Notes: a model not told the origin generated them from the sequence alone. A stretch of DNA of 64,000 nt from Apostichopus japonicus (GCF_037975245.1 NC_092572.1:2643501-2707500); one strand, 5' to 3'; counted from the first letter of the stretch, positions 11,640 through 24,611 are shown. Numbers and translations are program-made.

Positions 11640-12200
11640 TGTGTGATTGTATTTGTGTGTGAGCGTGTGTGTGTGTGAGTGTATTTGTGACGCCCAGCTT
11701 GTAAACATGATATCTTAAGAAAGGAAATTCAGACCAATTTCATATTTGGTGTCTAAAAGTGCCACATTAATTACAAGAATCATTGATTTAAAAAGCCTAT
11801 TGTTTTTTTGTGAAGGTCAAATGTCCTTTGGGGTCACCAGAGGTCAAATTGTGAAAAAAATTGTAAACACGATATATAAGGAAGGTAAGCGTGGGCAGAA
11901 CTCGTATTAAAATGTATATGAACCACACTCTGTACAAGAAACCCTATAGTTTTTGATGGAGCTCAAAAGTCATTTTGAGTCACCAGTATTCAAATTGTGA
12001 AAACTTTGTAAACACGATATCTCAAGTGGAGAAGCTAATGCAGACCTCATATTAGGTATGTAGAAGTACCACATCGATTACAAGACGTCCATTGTTTTGT
12101 GTGGAGGTTAAATGTAATTTGTGGTCATTAGGGGTCAATGTGTGAAAACCATGTATGTACGATATCTCAGGAAGGGAAGATAAGGCGTATCGCATTTTTA
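11640..12200 (+). repeat. GT microsatellite followed by ~145-160-bp tandem repeat (4 units)
   Basis: A (GT)n-like tract at about 11650-11690 precedes four diverged units. Each begins TTGTAAACACGATATCT or a variant, at about 11698, 11861, 12006 and 12150. Each unit also contains GAGGTCAAATGTCATTTGGG-like text. Its GGTCACCA...GGTCAA phrase resembles the 296-bp satellite, so the two may be related families. Non-coding. Confidence 0.65.
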
Positions 12201-12299
12201 ATATCCGCAATCCTCTACACAGTGAATAAAAATGCATAGATAGTGTATCTGACGCCATTTGCACATGAGCCTCACACCAACTATTAAACCATGTTTCTA

Positions 12300-13530
12300 A
12301 GTTTGTATTTACTAAAGAACAGAAAATCGAAGGAACTATTACTTACCAAAGAAATCTTACAGAATCTGGTACCAGACACTGCCACCAATTAAATTTTCTG
12401 ACCGACGCTCTGGACACAACTTACCGAAAGGGACATAAACTTGTTGCCTAGAAAATGAAAAAAAACTTGAACATTTAACAACACAGGCCACGCTAATTCA
12501 TCATATGCACAGCACAGTCCGCCCACATATTACCCTGTGTTCCAAAGTCATTAACTCGCCGGGCTCACAACGTCATTATTGATAACGACATAAAGTGTTC
12601 GGATAATGTTCTTTCCAAATGAAAACAAGACGTTTAACACAATGGGGTATCTTTCTGTCCCTCCTGTAAACTAGATCCAGTTGGTCTACGCTCCGATTGA
12701 AATAAATTTCGACAATTATACAGACACCAACCGCAAGGACACGCACCTAATACTACATGGTTCCAACAAAAAGTATATTCGGACACCAGTAGAAGGACGC
12801 AACAAATTCCAATATTGCTTTGCATTCAAAGCTAAAACACATCTGGACAAATTCATTTTAGAAACTACCAACCGTCCACCTAACTCTAACATCAACGTTG
12901 CTCAATTTAGGGCCAGTAGGAAGCTACGTAGTGCCCTGCTATCGTTATAGGACACGCGGATGAAGGAGGTGCCACCACCAATCTTAACACTTGACTACAT
13001 TTCTGAAGCATCTGAGGCACATCTAATCGACTCTAATTTCTACGAGATATTACCGGAAGCCCCTTCCAGACTCTTCCACCCCAACATTGACGAGTTGTGC
13101 CAAACAACAACGGAACACGTAGCGACCAAGATTTTATATCTCACATTTAAGCACCTATCGTTAGGAACATTCTACACTTTACCCAAAGTACACAAACTTC
13201 TCAAATTGATAGCCCGATGAGAAAATCAGCCGAAAATACATTCGTAAACTTACCAGGAAACTTAAGCTAGTCCTCACAAACCGAATTATGTCATTAATTG
13301 GAACTCTTGCAGAACATCTTTTAGGATACATCGAATCCATACTTAACCTTCTACTTGACAATATTCCTTCTTATATATATAAGGCACTAAAAACATTTGT
13401 TGAGATTCCTTAATAACATGCAGGTGTTACCGATTAATTCCTTACTTGTAACTATGGACTTATCCTCTTTATATACTAGTATCCCTCATGATGAGGGAAT
13501 TATCGCTTGTTAACAGTTTCTTCGTGAGTA
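12300..13530 (+). pseudogene. Penelope-like retroelement reverse-transcriptase relic
   Basis: Several frames give Penelope-like element protein. 12960-13220 reads LDYISEASEAHLIDSNFYEI and later TFYTLPKVHKL. At 13280-13500 there is LIGTLAEHL, then [20 protein letters not shown] followed by HDEG. TFYTLPKVHK and [15 protein letters not shown] are hallmarks of this RT group; the second includes the first catalytic aspartate (MD). The frame breaks repeatedly and stops before the YADD box. Upstream, 12520-12600 (ITLCSKVINSPGSQRHY) weakly resembles the linker before a GIY-YIG nuclease, which normally follows the RT. That would fit a tandem or rearranged copy, but this is uncertain. Confidence 0.65.
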
Positions 13531-13900
13531 TACCACTAAGAACCAATAGTTTTATGATTGTTTATTATACTCTTTGATGCGGAGAATGACATATCAAAGG
13601 TTGGACAATGATGAAGCACGGGAAAGTTTGAAAAAATTATGTTAAAAACAAATGGCCGCCGCCAGCAAAAATTGTATAAATAATAAACGAAATAATCAAG
13701 TAACGTCTGTTTTAAGTTTCAAATTTGATATATTTCTTATTATATTTTTATCAATTGTTTTCATCGTTTTTCCCATCATGATTAATGCTGTAACACAGTT
13801 AAGTTTTTTTATTTCTTGATATCATCAATGACGTCATTCATATCGATGAAATACTTATGTGAACATATATAATATTTACCTCAATGGCTTTTCAAATGCC
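13531..13900. other. Intergenic sequence, nothing recognised
   Basis: AT-rich sequence between the Penelope-like relic and the minus-strand family relic. No supported gene, RNA or repeat unit is visible. Confidence 0.3.
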
Positions 13901-13919
13901 TTGTTCATCTCCCACTTCT

Positions 13920-16900
13920 TCCTCTAGGTCATTTATCATGTTTCATAGTTGCCATCTTGGCAGTGCACACATGTAGTGGTGCGTTCAAGCCAGTTATGTA
14001 GTGTATTACATCCTCCGGAGCAGTTGCAGTGAATCACCAGAAGAAGTTACTCTGGTGTAAGGCTTTTGTCAGTCATAACTGGCACAAGGTTATATCCTTC
14101 TCTAACTCCCATCCCACTCAGAAGGCTCCATTTCATCACTGTAACCCATCCTGCGGTAGTGAAAGTTACAAACTGAGGCAGCTAGTGGCAGTGTCCAGGA
14201 GTTACACAAGTCGTTCTGATCTGCTTTAAATAATGCCCACATTGCTAGACGTCAGTGGTCTAAAACTGAATTGGTAAATAGAATACTTTACAACAGTCTA
14301 TTTTAAGCGATTACAAAGTGATCTTCTATTAAGAACATTGTGATTAACTCCTTTTGTGAGAATACAAGAATATAGACTGATCGTCCATGGATCTCATTTA
14401 ATTATCATCGGAAAATGTCTAGTGTTGCTGTAACTTTCTCAAAGTCAGCCTTATTTTTTTCACATTCAGGAGGTGGACATGTCTTTATACTGCTCAATGG
14501 TTCAATAAATATTCAATGTCAGTTTCTGCATGGCAATTTTTTTAAGATGATGTGACAGTGTCAGACATATTCCATTTTGCTATCTGGTGTTGTGACATCC
14601 CACTTCCTCGTGTTATGCCCCTTTGGCTGTTAAGTGAGCCGTTTGTGTCTGTAGAACCATGTCAGACCAGTAACTATTGTTGCGCATTACATGGAAACCA
14701 GACAGTAATTTCTGATGGACTTCAGGGTAGCCATCCTGCAATGAGTGCATCTTGGCCAGATGCCTCGAATATTGGTAAGCAAATGAGATGGCAGCAAAGT
14801 GCATCTTCCATGACCCCATAAGATCATTCCCAATGAATGTCCGAGAAATGTCCACCATTTGTTTGGTAATTGACTCTCATCTTGCTTGTTTTGAAAGTCT
14901 CAGACAGTTCCTCTTGTTCAAGAGTTATAGCTTCTTCAAATTTTCTTCGAAAGCAATCTGATTTCAAGGATGACTCTAAGTCACTTTTGACAATTGCCAT
15001 CAGCGTACATAGTCTTTCAAGCTCATGCAATTGGTCTTGAAACTCAGGATCAACCTCCTTGACTTTAGCAACAATCTGACGTGTAAGACACCAATCCACC
15101 ATCAGGAATCAAAGAAACGCTAGTTGCACTACCTCTCCTTTCATCATATGTACCACGGCATGTTCACTGTAAACTCTCTCAACGATATCCTTAAGTCCAC
15201 CTCCATTTATTAAAGTTCCAATGGCATCCAATAAATTCATGAAGGTATGGAAGCTCCCAAGCAATTACACCACTTTCGCGATTTGGCTTTCATCTAGAGC
15301 AGCATTCACTATTTCTGAATCTTCATAATGTTATATTATAGAAAGTATTTGAAATTGCCTACGTGACAAATCAATATTTGAGAAATTAGGTCGGGTTGCC
15401 GTGTCAGAATGTTATAATACACGATTGTTCTGGTATATTCCTTATGATGACACGCTGGTCTCGGGTTAACGTCGGTTTACGTGAAATCGCGTGTAAGCTG
15501 TGCACACATCTTCGTGGATTCTCTGGAATGCTCGCGAGATAAGCAAAGGACTTCCGGGAAGGAAGAAACTTGGTCGAATTGTTACTCAGGTGTATCGAGA
15601 AAGATCTGGATGATTCTTGACATGGCGAATCGTATAAAAACCCGCCCAGATCGGAACGTTTCTTAGTTTCTGTACGAATACAAGCGACGACACATATTAT
15701 ACCATTCTACTATATATCGTCAGTGCTCAACTGCCAGTAGTTTCTGAGGGATTGAGATATCGATACCAAGATTGATTCTACACTTCCATTCAGAAGTTTG
15801 AAGAGGACTTTGCTGTGAAACTACAGTTTTCGATTCGTTATTTCGGAGAAGGTGAAGAATTTCTGTCTCCGTTGAGGAAGTTCGTTACGCCAGGAGTTGG
15901 TGGCTATAAAGCTGATTTTGGACTGACTCTGGTAATGTTTAGTCGGCGAGAAGTTCGACTTGTGCTTCACTCGATTGTGGCTGGAAGTCCGTCTTCTATT
16001 TTGGAGCATCGCCGGAAAGAAGGTGACTGCTGTTTCTGGGATCGCGAGAAACTTCGTCGAGGACCAGTCAATTTCGCGGTACAACGGACCGAGAATCGTC
16101 GTCATCACGGTCGTGGCCGCTGAGGATATCGCCGTTGGAAGAGACCAGCGTGTTTTAAAGTGTATCCTATCGTGTTAAGTTTGTGAGTAATTTTCTATAT
16201 GTTTGTGATTACCACTTGTTGTCGTTGGTTCAAACTCCATTGTTCAATATAGTTTTCGTTCTCATTCAAATTCTCTAGACTCGTCAATTTGTCTGTGTTC
16301 CTCTCAAAAACGAACCCAGGCTTGTGTCTCGTTAAAAATTAATTATCGAGACCTCTCGCATTCCAACGTAACAATAAAAAAAGAAATGGTCGATCAAAGT
16401 TTATGATTGGTGGCATTTTGTGCTTTGAGGCAAGTTTGCAAAGTTAATATAGGCTGGACAATGTACTGGATTTATGGTTTCACTGGAGTCATGTTAATCA
16501 TGGGGGGAAACAATACTGAGGATATCCCCGGATGATCACATTCTCTGTACAGTAAATATATCCTGCCATGCCAACTAGGTACACTCGGTGGAAACGAAAT
16601 GACATTTCCCATGAAATATCAACCGTGGGAATGATGTAGGCTGAGAAATTTGACGTTGCAATTGACATGCTTGCAAAGCGTTAGTATATTACATCAGTGT
16701 AGCAACTTTCTAGTTAGATATTGTTTGTCTCGGAAGGTTGCGACTAGCCTGCTTCTGTGGTGGGATGGCTGTTTTCATCCCTATCCCATGAGAGATACTC
16801 TTTCCATCCAAGGTTATTATGTTATGGTCCATATTGTCTCCAGCAACCTGTACAGGGAGTGCATTTGCGAGTCTAATCTGTAAATGCTCAATTACAGCTC

Positions 16901-17212
16901 TTGGACGCCCTACTGGAATAACTGCTTGCCAAATTCCTGCAACCTTTCTGTACGTATCCTTCCCAACAGACCGATCTGCAACAAGAATCGCAAGCGTGTA
17001 GGGATGTAATCCAATGATGCCGGAATTTTAATTCTGCTGGACTTGAATATGCACCCCCTAGTAATGGAACTTTTTAATGAAGCTTTATGTAGCTTTCGGT
17101 AAGGTTTGCTGCTGTTTGTAGAATAGCTCTTTTTTTGTGCTTCTTTGTCATCTTCTCGAGGTGCATTGTAATAATCACGAAGCATCTTACACGTGTTTTT
17201 CATAAAGGTCAC
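13920..17212 (-). pseudogene. Broken member of an uncharacterised multicopy metazoan family
   Basis: Minus-strand pieces occur in order. VQVAGDNMDHNIITLDGKSI with HGIGM is near 16865-16775 and PPIINFDRPFL near 16400-16380. GSFHTFMNLLDAIGTLINGG and VYSEHAVVHMMKGEVV lie near 15270-15130. SWKMHFAAISFAYQYSRHLA then DGYPEVHQKLLSGFHVMR lie near 14815-14690. A Cys-rich end with VIHCNCSGGCNT is near 14040-13990. From memory, this motif order (DN.DHNI.TLDG...HG.G, .FDQPL, GGFH..M...G.IG, N-W-HL, CNC..GC) recurs in large families of uncharacterised proteins in cnidarian, arthropod and echinoderm genomes, probably mobile-element encoded. Function is unknown. At least three stops and several frameshifts are present, and an LTR interrupts the gene at 15329-16373. 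Confidence 0.6.
15329..16373 (+). mobile_element. Solo LTR of an LTR retrotransposon
   Basis: The element begins TGTTATATTATAG and ends CGTAACA, giving TGTTA...TAACA inverted ends. It is bounded by a 4-bp direct repeat ATAA (15325-15328 and 16374-16377). A TATAAAA box lies at about 15631. No internal retroviral-type genes or second LTR are seen, so it is a solo LTR left by recombination. It sits exactly between the FDRPF and EIVNAAL parts of the minus-strand family gene, which supports insertion into that gene. Superfamily (Gypsy, Bel or other) cannot be told from the LTR alone. Confidence 0.65.
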
Positions 17213-18929
17213 ATTGTTTTTTCACTCCCTTGCCCTCAGCCACAAATATAGAGTCCCCATATCGTTTTTGAAGCCTCTCCTTCAGGTACTGATTTCCATA
17301 TGTCACAGATTATTGCCTGTTTCATATAAGTATTATCTCATTTTCGTGACAAGGACTGAAATTGTAATCTGCTCTTTATAGTTGTCCTCCATGTATATGC
17401 AAACCTATTGGAATGCTCCCTCCTAATCAATGTTTTTTGGTCTCCCAGTTTTTTTTTTTTTTGTCGTTTGACAGAATTGATTGACCTGAAATCTTTCGGA
17501 ATTTCTCGCATTGTGCGAAAGTTAACATTGCATGAACATCGCCTCCAAAACACTCGATGCGACCTTGAACAGCAGTGGCCCATTCAACACGTTTTTTACA
17601 GTATCTTTCATGCTTCAGGCGATATCCTTTTGTTTATGTGGTTAACCGTACATATTTTGTGAAGCTGGTTCGGACATGGACTCTGATTTCGACATCCCTT
17701 TCTATGCTGGCACGGTTGATACCATCAGCTGCTTTCTTCTGGTATCAAAAGCTTGTGTTGCATACCACCTACCCCTCACAAATTACTCTTGTTACCGGAG
17801 GTTGACTTTCTGAGGATTTTTAACAATATCTTTATTTTCTATGGAATACGCATAATGGGCAGCAATTTTTGGTGCCAATAATAAAGAAATGGCAATTCAC
17901 TGTCTCGATTTTACTCATTGCTTTGTCCGCAGTCAAGGTTGAGGTGGGGCAGTCAGAACGAAGTGTCTTGCCCATGAAGCCTTGGCACACACTACACATG
18001 TCTTAAGAGGAGAATTCATGTCGTGATGGAAATCGTTTTCCTTTTGAAGGAACCATGGAAATGAAAAATATTCAACTGCTATTAATTGTTCATGCAAAAT
18101 TATAAATATAGCCCAATATCTAGTTTGGGTACTTACAGAAAATTACTTATTGTATACCTAAATCTCACCTGTCTTTTCACAAATCGGAAAATTTCAAATA
18201 TGACACATATTAAAGTTGCTTCAACCCTGGTGGTCTGATAACTAATTGATATCACTTCTCAGCATTCACAACATTCTCTTCTGGCTTCAACGTTTTCATA
18301 TCAACCTAACTGGGACTGGTTAAAGTTTATCACATATTTCCAAAAATCCCAATCACATAATTCAGCAAGCCCTATATTATTCATAATAGATTTTACTATT
18401 TATCAAACTGTTATTAAGTTTTCTTTGATCATATAAATTACTGACATGAAAGCATCAGATTTTCTTTCGAAGTTTCTAAACACCAAATACCTTGTCTAAA
18501 TGTTCTGGTCAAGTTGTATAGCAATTCCTTAACCACTTCGGTCTATTATATCGATATTCATATATATTTACACTAATATTTTTCACCCATATAGTCTCAT
18601 GAATTATATTGTTTACAGCCAATGCCTTAGACTCAAACGCATTTGCCCCGACCCACGTGATTATGAACACCAGGTATTCAATTTAACTGGCAATTTCTTG
18701 AACGTCGGATACCCCATTCATTTAATTAAACAGGACATTATCTATGGCTGACAATTGAACCGTGAGGGCTTCTTTAAATTCAAGTCCTAACACACGCATC
18801 CCATTTGTAATTTATTACAATGCCTTCATCAAATCCTTTATGAAACAGGAATTTATTCTATTCCAAAACGATCAGTCGGTAGGAGAATCGTTTAGGTACC
18901 CCAATGCTAGCTTTTCGTCAACCCTAGAA
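17213..18929. other. Possible 5' part of the family relic, then nondescript sequence
   Basis: Minus-strand sequence up to about 17660 keeps some codon-like structure and may be the degraded N-terminal part of the uncharacterised family gene, but I see no diagnostic motif. The rest is AT-rich, and no gene is supported. Confidence 0.3.
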
Positions 18930-21770
18930 CTTAGATTTCTACTTTCTTTCTCCAGACTCTTTTACCCAGTTTCCATCTCCGCAGGTAATTTCCGTTGCAG
19001 AAAACCTTGAGTTTTGGGGAGTGTGGAGTCGCAATTACATCCTGGTCTACTCTGGCACAGAGTGGTAGCACCTGCCAAGGTCCCCTATATGGGTTAAATA
19101 GGCACTCTTCTTTGTTAGCTGCCTTGTGCAGCAAAGGAGAGCAAAATCTTACTGCCTTGTAGGTCTCGCCTCTTTAGGAAAAGGCTGGTGGATGGAAAAC
19201 CCTGAAGTCAAACCGTCGTCTGCAGAGTGGCGCCCCTTCGACTATAGCCCTATATTTCTCTTATGGTATATTACATAATGGAGATTCTCGCAACAGCGGA
19301 AACGGATCTGACAGCGTTACCAGGGTCGCGCTCGGAATGAGATTTGTAGAGGTGTCTTCGTTCGTCATCAAGGTCGCGCACGGAATGAGATTTGTAGAGG
19401 TGTCTTCGTTCGGCATCAAGAGAAATCCTCTGCTACGAGTGATAATATGTTAGGCCCATGTGCCAGAATGGGAACCTTGAGCAGGCAAGAAGGGAAGCTG
19501 GTCGCCCGAGCATAGATGTGCTGGGGATTGCTAAAGACACGTTGGACTAACAATGGTAAACTGGTTACTTCGGAGGGATAAGAAGTGTATTACTCAGGTT
19601 GACAGAAGCACCAAGCTGGTGTGGGTTCCATTGTTATACATGGATCTCTCCTGGCGGGCAGTATAAAGACATATCATTGTTTGAAGATGAGATAGATCTC
19701 AGGCACAGGACTCCAAAGCGTTAGTGAGTGCGGTCTGTGACTTTGATCACCAGATGGTCTAGGCACAGCTTAAAGAAAAGGCATGGTGTGCAAAACGCCA
19801 ACAAAAGAGTCAAGTGAAAAGAGATTTGAAGAGGAAGAAGACGCAAAAACAAAGTTTGAAAGTCTACTAAAGGAAAAGATAAAAGAAGATAAATCATAGC
19901 CAACTTTTAAATAGGCTATAGTAGAAGCAATCAGTGAACTTGCCCAGTGAGACGAGAAGTCAAGAAACATGATTGAAGATAATTGCTGGAAACTCATTGA
20001 GGAGAAGAGAGATATAAGGAGAGACATTCCTAACATCTCTGAACACCGTGTTGCTGCAAGAAAAGTGAAAAGACACCAAGTAAAGCAAAAAGGAAGTGGT
20101 ATAGGGAAGGGTTACATTACCCGGAGGAAGAACAGCAGAGAGGAGACCCAAAATATATACAAGACTATTGATAAAGTAATGAAGAAGCAAACAACACAGC
20201 CTGGAATTGGCATAACAAGATGTTGATGAAAGGATGCTTTACATTTCTGAAGATATCTCCAGAAGATGGAAAGACCCTAGCAAAGAGCTTTTCGGTGGAG
20301 TCGCTAAAGCCCAATTTGAAATGGACAAAGGACAAGAAGAGCCAAAGGTGCTTGAAAGTGAGATAGAAGCTGCAATTAACAAATTGAAGATTGGCAAAGC
20401 AGTAGGAATATATGAGATACCAGCTAAAGCTCTGAAAGCAGAGGAATGACAATTGTGAAAGTAATGAAGAATATCATTGACTTAACCTGGAGTACGGTCA
20501 TTTGGTCAGAGGAGTAGGTGATGTCAGAATTAATACCTCTACCTAAATGTACAGGGGCCTAGGATTGTACAAAATACAAAACAAGAAGCCTGATGAGCCA
20601 TGCATCCAAGTTATTGCTGGAGATCATCCGTCAAAGATTACAGTACTCTCTGGGACCTCAAATTGCACAGGATCAATTCGGCTTCACACCTTACAAAACA
20701 ACAACTGATGCAATCTTAGCTGTGAGAAACATCACCCAAAAAGTAGCATAAAATAAGATGATGAAGAACTGTGGCTGTTGTTTGTTGATCATTCCAAAGC
20801 ATTTGATAATGTATACCATGATGCTCTGTGGAAGACTCTTGTGGATTGTGAAGTTCAACAGCACCTACTCTGGATGGTCAAGAAGCTGTATGCAAGTGTC
20901 AGTGGATTGAGACAGGGCTGTCTAGTCTCGCCACTTCTTTTCAACGCAATTGGGGGAGAGGATCGTGAGAAACGTAGAGCAGAAACTCACAGAGTGTCGT
21001 TGTAAGATCATAGGAGGACGAGCGGTGTGGAGGATCCAATATGCCGATGGCACCACTCTGATTGCTAATAGCAAGACGGAAATAAAGAACACTGTAGAAC
21101 ACCTAATTCGAGAAAGATTAAAGATACGTCTTCGTATTTACAACTCAAACACATCCACCATGACTCTGCATGGCAAGGTAAATGAAAAGATCCAGGATGA
21201 TGAGCTTGAAAATCCGAGGAAATTTAAGTTTTCTGAGATCGTACATAACTGATGAAGGAAACAGCATTGCAGACATCAAGGTCAAAATAGGACAGCCCAA
21301 CAGCATAGTTTCAAATTTATCTGATGTATGGAAGTCAAAGGACATGAGCTTGAAGTTGCGAGTGTTGTTCTGTACCGCTGTGAAAGCTGGACTTTGGGAA
21401 ATACAGAAGAGGAGGCAATTGACGTTTTTGAGCTGTGGCTTTGGAGAAAGGTACTAAGATTCAGCTGGAGAGATAGACGTACAAACGAATGGATTAAAAG
21501 GAGAGTTGGTATCACTGTAGAGAAGGAATGCTGGAAGAAGTAGGGAAGAGAAATTAAAGAAAGTATGATCACTCGAAGAGAAGAGGCACTAGTTTAGTTT
21601 TGACAACGATTCGAGATGAGGTGAAACAAAGGTTGGCTTGACAACATCAAAAAGTGGAGGGGGGGGGGGGGGGGTTTGGTAGAAGCGAGTAAGGCAGCGT
21701 TTGAGAGAAATGTCTACGGCCCTTAAAACAGGGCTAGGGAAAAATGAACTGAATCCTCAAAAAATATATT
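18930..21770 (+). pseudogene. Degraded LINE (endonuclease and reverse transcriptase)
   Basis: In several frames: an AP-endonuclease start-like RPSIDVLGIAKDT near 19500, and LESEIEAAINKLKIGKAVGI near 20350-20410. RT-like text follows: KLLLEIIRQRLQYSLGPQIA, QDQFGFTPYKTTTDAI, LRQGCLVSPLLFNA (20908-20950) and RIQYADGTTLIANSKTEI (21030-21085). IQYADGTT replaces the usual YADD box. A typical LINE C-terminus follows: YRCESWTLGNTEEEAIDVFE at about 21370-21435 and WLDNIKKW near 21635. Many stops and frameshifts show a dead copy. The clade is uncertain; the C-terminal WLDN motif is shared by several LINE groups. Its 5' border is an estimate. Confidence 0.7.
19324..19419 (+). repeat. 48-bp tandem duplication (2 copies)
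   Basis: GGTCGCGCTCGGAATGAGAT at 19324 is repeated at 19372 as GGTCGCGCACGGAATGAGAT, and the match continues through TTTGTAGAGGTGTCTTCGTT to the unit end. It lies in the probable 5' region of the degraded LINE. Tandem sub-repeats are common in LINE 5' untranslated regions. Confidence 0.85.
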
Positions 21771-22180
21771 TGTCATAATTTGCAGGATTCCCAGTTTCTG
21801 AACATTTCAATCTTCATAGACATTCTCTCAAACACCTTATATTGATTTCTACTTAATTCGAACTTCAGATCCGTAAGTGAACGTTAACGAAAATAACTCT
21901 ATCGGATCTTACCCATTAAGCCTCGATGTTATCTCCGTGTACCCTGAAGGAGGCACGGAACACAGCAGCAGCTACTCAGCAGTAAGGAAGAGCAAATTCT
22001 CTATGGGAGGCCAAGTAGGTTAAGAACACATAGGCAATACACACATTAAATGCAAGAAATTAAAATTCCCCACAATAGCTTCAGCATACTGGTGAGGATC
22101 CTACGAGGAACTTTCCTTAGTTATACAGCACAATGTAAATAAAATAAATAACTAAATAAAATCTTTTTTACCATTTCAAG
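21771..22180. other. Intron-like sequence before terminal exon
   Basis: No gene is seen. It ends in a strong polypyrimidine tract (TCTTTTTTACCATTTCAAG) that serves as the acceptor of the 22181 exon. Confidence 0.35.
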
Positions 22181-22435
22181 GAGGAAAGCTTGACACCACG
22201 ACCACCATTACTTAGTGTCCCACCTGTGGATAATTTGATTTCCTCAGCCTGGCACTTAAAAGATATAAATAACTTTAATTTAATGAAAACACCCTCTACT
22301 GACACCGGACCACTACAAAACGTCTCTACGGAGACCTACCAAGTTGGAAATTCAGAAGTAATTCCGTCATCTATAGAGAAAGCTCAAGAGGGTCATAGCC
22401 GAGTGTCTAGATTAAAAGCTACCCACCAAGCCTAG
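22181..22435 (+). CDS. Probable terminal coding exon, unknown protein
   Basis: After a good acceptor (ACCATTTCAAG), an open frame of 84 codons begins EESLTPRPPLLSVPPVDNLI and ends KATHQA with TAG at 22433-22435. The start phase is 0, which fits the last visible coiled-coil exon (4203-4285). It could therefore be the last exon of that gene, about 18 kb downstream across a repeat-filled intron. The sequence is low in hydrophobic residues and rich in S, P and T, so probably disordered. No domain is recognised. It could instead be a chance frame. Confidence 0.4.
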   Translation, partial: EESLTPRPPLLSVPPVDNLISSAWHLKDINNFNLMKTPSTDTGPLQNVSTETYQVGNSEVIPSSIEKAQEGHSRVSRLKATHQA

Positions 22436-23142
22436 TTTATTGTTGCACCTCTCCCTACTATGCCACTTCCCCAGTTGCAGAAACCAGAAAAAGTTCAGTT
22501 CAGTTTTACAATGAACAGGCTAATCGTCATATTACAGAACGGATAACTGGTTAATTATTTGGAGAATTGACCCGGTACAGAAGACCGATGTGGGGCTTAC
22601 CCCATTCCACTTCCACCCCTACTTCGTTAAAAACTATACATTTGCATATTTGGTAACAAATTAACTTGTAATATGTGTTTCGTTAAGTTAAAGATTGAAG
22701 TCATTAACACCCTAAGAAATCATTGGAAAAACTAAACCACTGCTTTACGTAGATGGGAGTTAATCCTACGAATTGCTTATTTAAACGTTTATAAATCTCT
22801 CGAAAAGATCATTTGTTCGTTTTCCGTTCTCCGTTGAAGTCAGATAAAACAGTTTTCTGATAACGGCCGAAGTTGACGATGAAATTGAGGGCTTAACAAA
22901 AGAACAAAAAAACAAGTTCACCTCAAATAACAGGCGCATGAAATTACCCCTCAATTTCAGATTTTCATTTTCGTTTCTATATGTAGCGGTTGTTTTTGTG
23001 CATTTGTACAAACGATCAAGTACGTTATTATAGTTTCCTTGATTCCCAAGGTTGCTTTCAGTTTGTTATTTTAGCCTACAGTGTATAACGAAACAGATTC
23101 AATACTGTTAACGTATTATACTGTTTGTGGCGAACGTTTGCA
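22436..23142. other. 3' UTR-like and upstream region of the receptor gene
   Basis: Sequence between the terminal exon stop and the receptor ATG. No convincing TATA box or poly(A) signal close to either gene can be named with confidence. The receptor promoter should lie in the last few hundred bases. Confidence 0.3.
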
Positions 23143-24223
23143 ATGGCTGCTATGCACACTGCAGAAGTACCACCCAAATTGCTTTTCTTCACCATGTTTG
23201 CATTCATAACAGTGAATGTAATGTTTCTGATAAATCCTTGTTCTGGTAAGTAATTTAAATTCCAGTAAAGTTTTGAAATAATGGGAAATTAAGGTTCTTG
23301 CTTAAAATGTTTCTTAGTTTGTAAATTCAGTGGCTTTGTTACAAAACCGTCTTTTAAATGGAAGTTAAATTCTATATTAACAGGGTAGTGGCAGTACCAC
23401 ATTCCTGTCTGCAGCAACTCTAGAAACGAATGAACCTAACTATACTGCAGCAAGAAGTGAAGCGACAAGCATTATAAGTCAGATCGCATGAATAAGGCAT
23501 GGGGGGGGGGTCGGAAGTTCGGTGGGAATGAATTCGTTGCGTATCATTATCGCTAGTTTTACTGTATCGATAAACGATTCGTTTTAATGCTATTTTCTTT
23601 GCAGCAAATGTTGAAATATCTATTCCTGAAGGCAGTGTCATTCATCTGAACTTTAGTTTCAGCTATACTGGCTTTGGACTTATAGAATTGAGGCACAATG
23701 GCAACATTGTTTTTGTCAGACTTTCTGACATTACAGAGATTAATTCCAGAACACCTCCTTTGTTTTTTGATACATCCGACGGAATAACGAGCTTTACTAT
23801 TACAGACTTTGTATCTCCGGACAGTGGCCAATACATCTGTTTGTTAAATAAAGAACAACAGGAACCTGTGTACGACCTATCATTAATTTGTAAGTAGCAA
23901 TCTTATCATTTTGTTATTAAGATAAAAAAAAATGTACGAAGGTAGTTACCAGTTACTAAACTACTTGATCTTATGTCCAAGTTTTAGATAGTAAACGGAA
24001 CAGTCAAATATTCATATTCACATATTTTTGTTGATAAATGCTGCTCAAAAAATCAAGAGAATCTCTTCAAAATTATAAAGACGTCTTTCCAAATTGTACT
24101 AACTTATTTAAGACGGATGCGTTTTGCGGCCACAGAAAAACATTTCCCGAAATTTCGGAAGAAACTTTTGAAATTACAAAGAGGTTTTTGAACATGCAAA
24201 ATAACCACGGATACGTATTCCTG

Positions 24224-24314
<91 letters not shown>

Positions 24315-24325
24315 TACACACACAC

Positions 24326-24365
<40 letters not shown>

Positions 24366-24611
24366 GCGTGTGCGTGTGTGTGTGTGTGTGTTGAGACCAG
24401 TGGAACACTAGTAGTTGTAACTCAGAGTTTCACGCGATCATCAGACAACAAGAGTTATATTGCATACATATATTCCGCTCTGTCCGCCAGACATAGGGCA
24501 CTCTGCGCCAAGATAGACCCCAACCAACCAACCAACTCTCTCTCCACCTCTCTCTCCACCCACCTCTCTCTCCACCTCTCTCTCCACCTCTCTCCACCCA
24601 CCTCTCTCTCC

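Noticed and set aside
15402-16373. LTR start at TGTCAGAATG (15402) or TGTTATAATAC (15410)
   Set aside because: Neither has a matching target duplication. The start at 15329 gives a clean ATAA repeat and leaves the host gene blocks adjacent.
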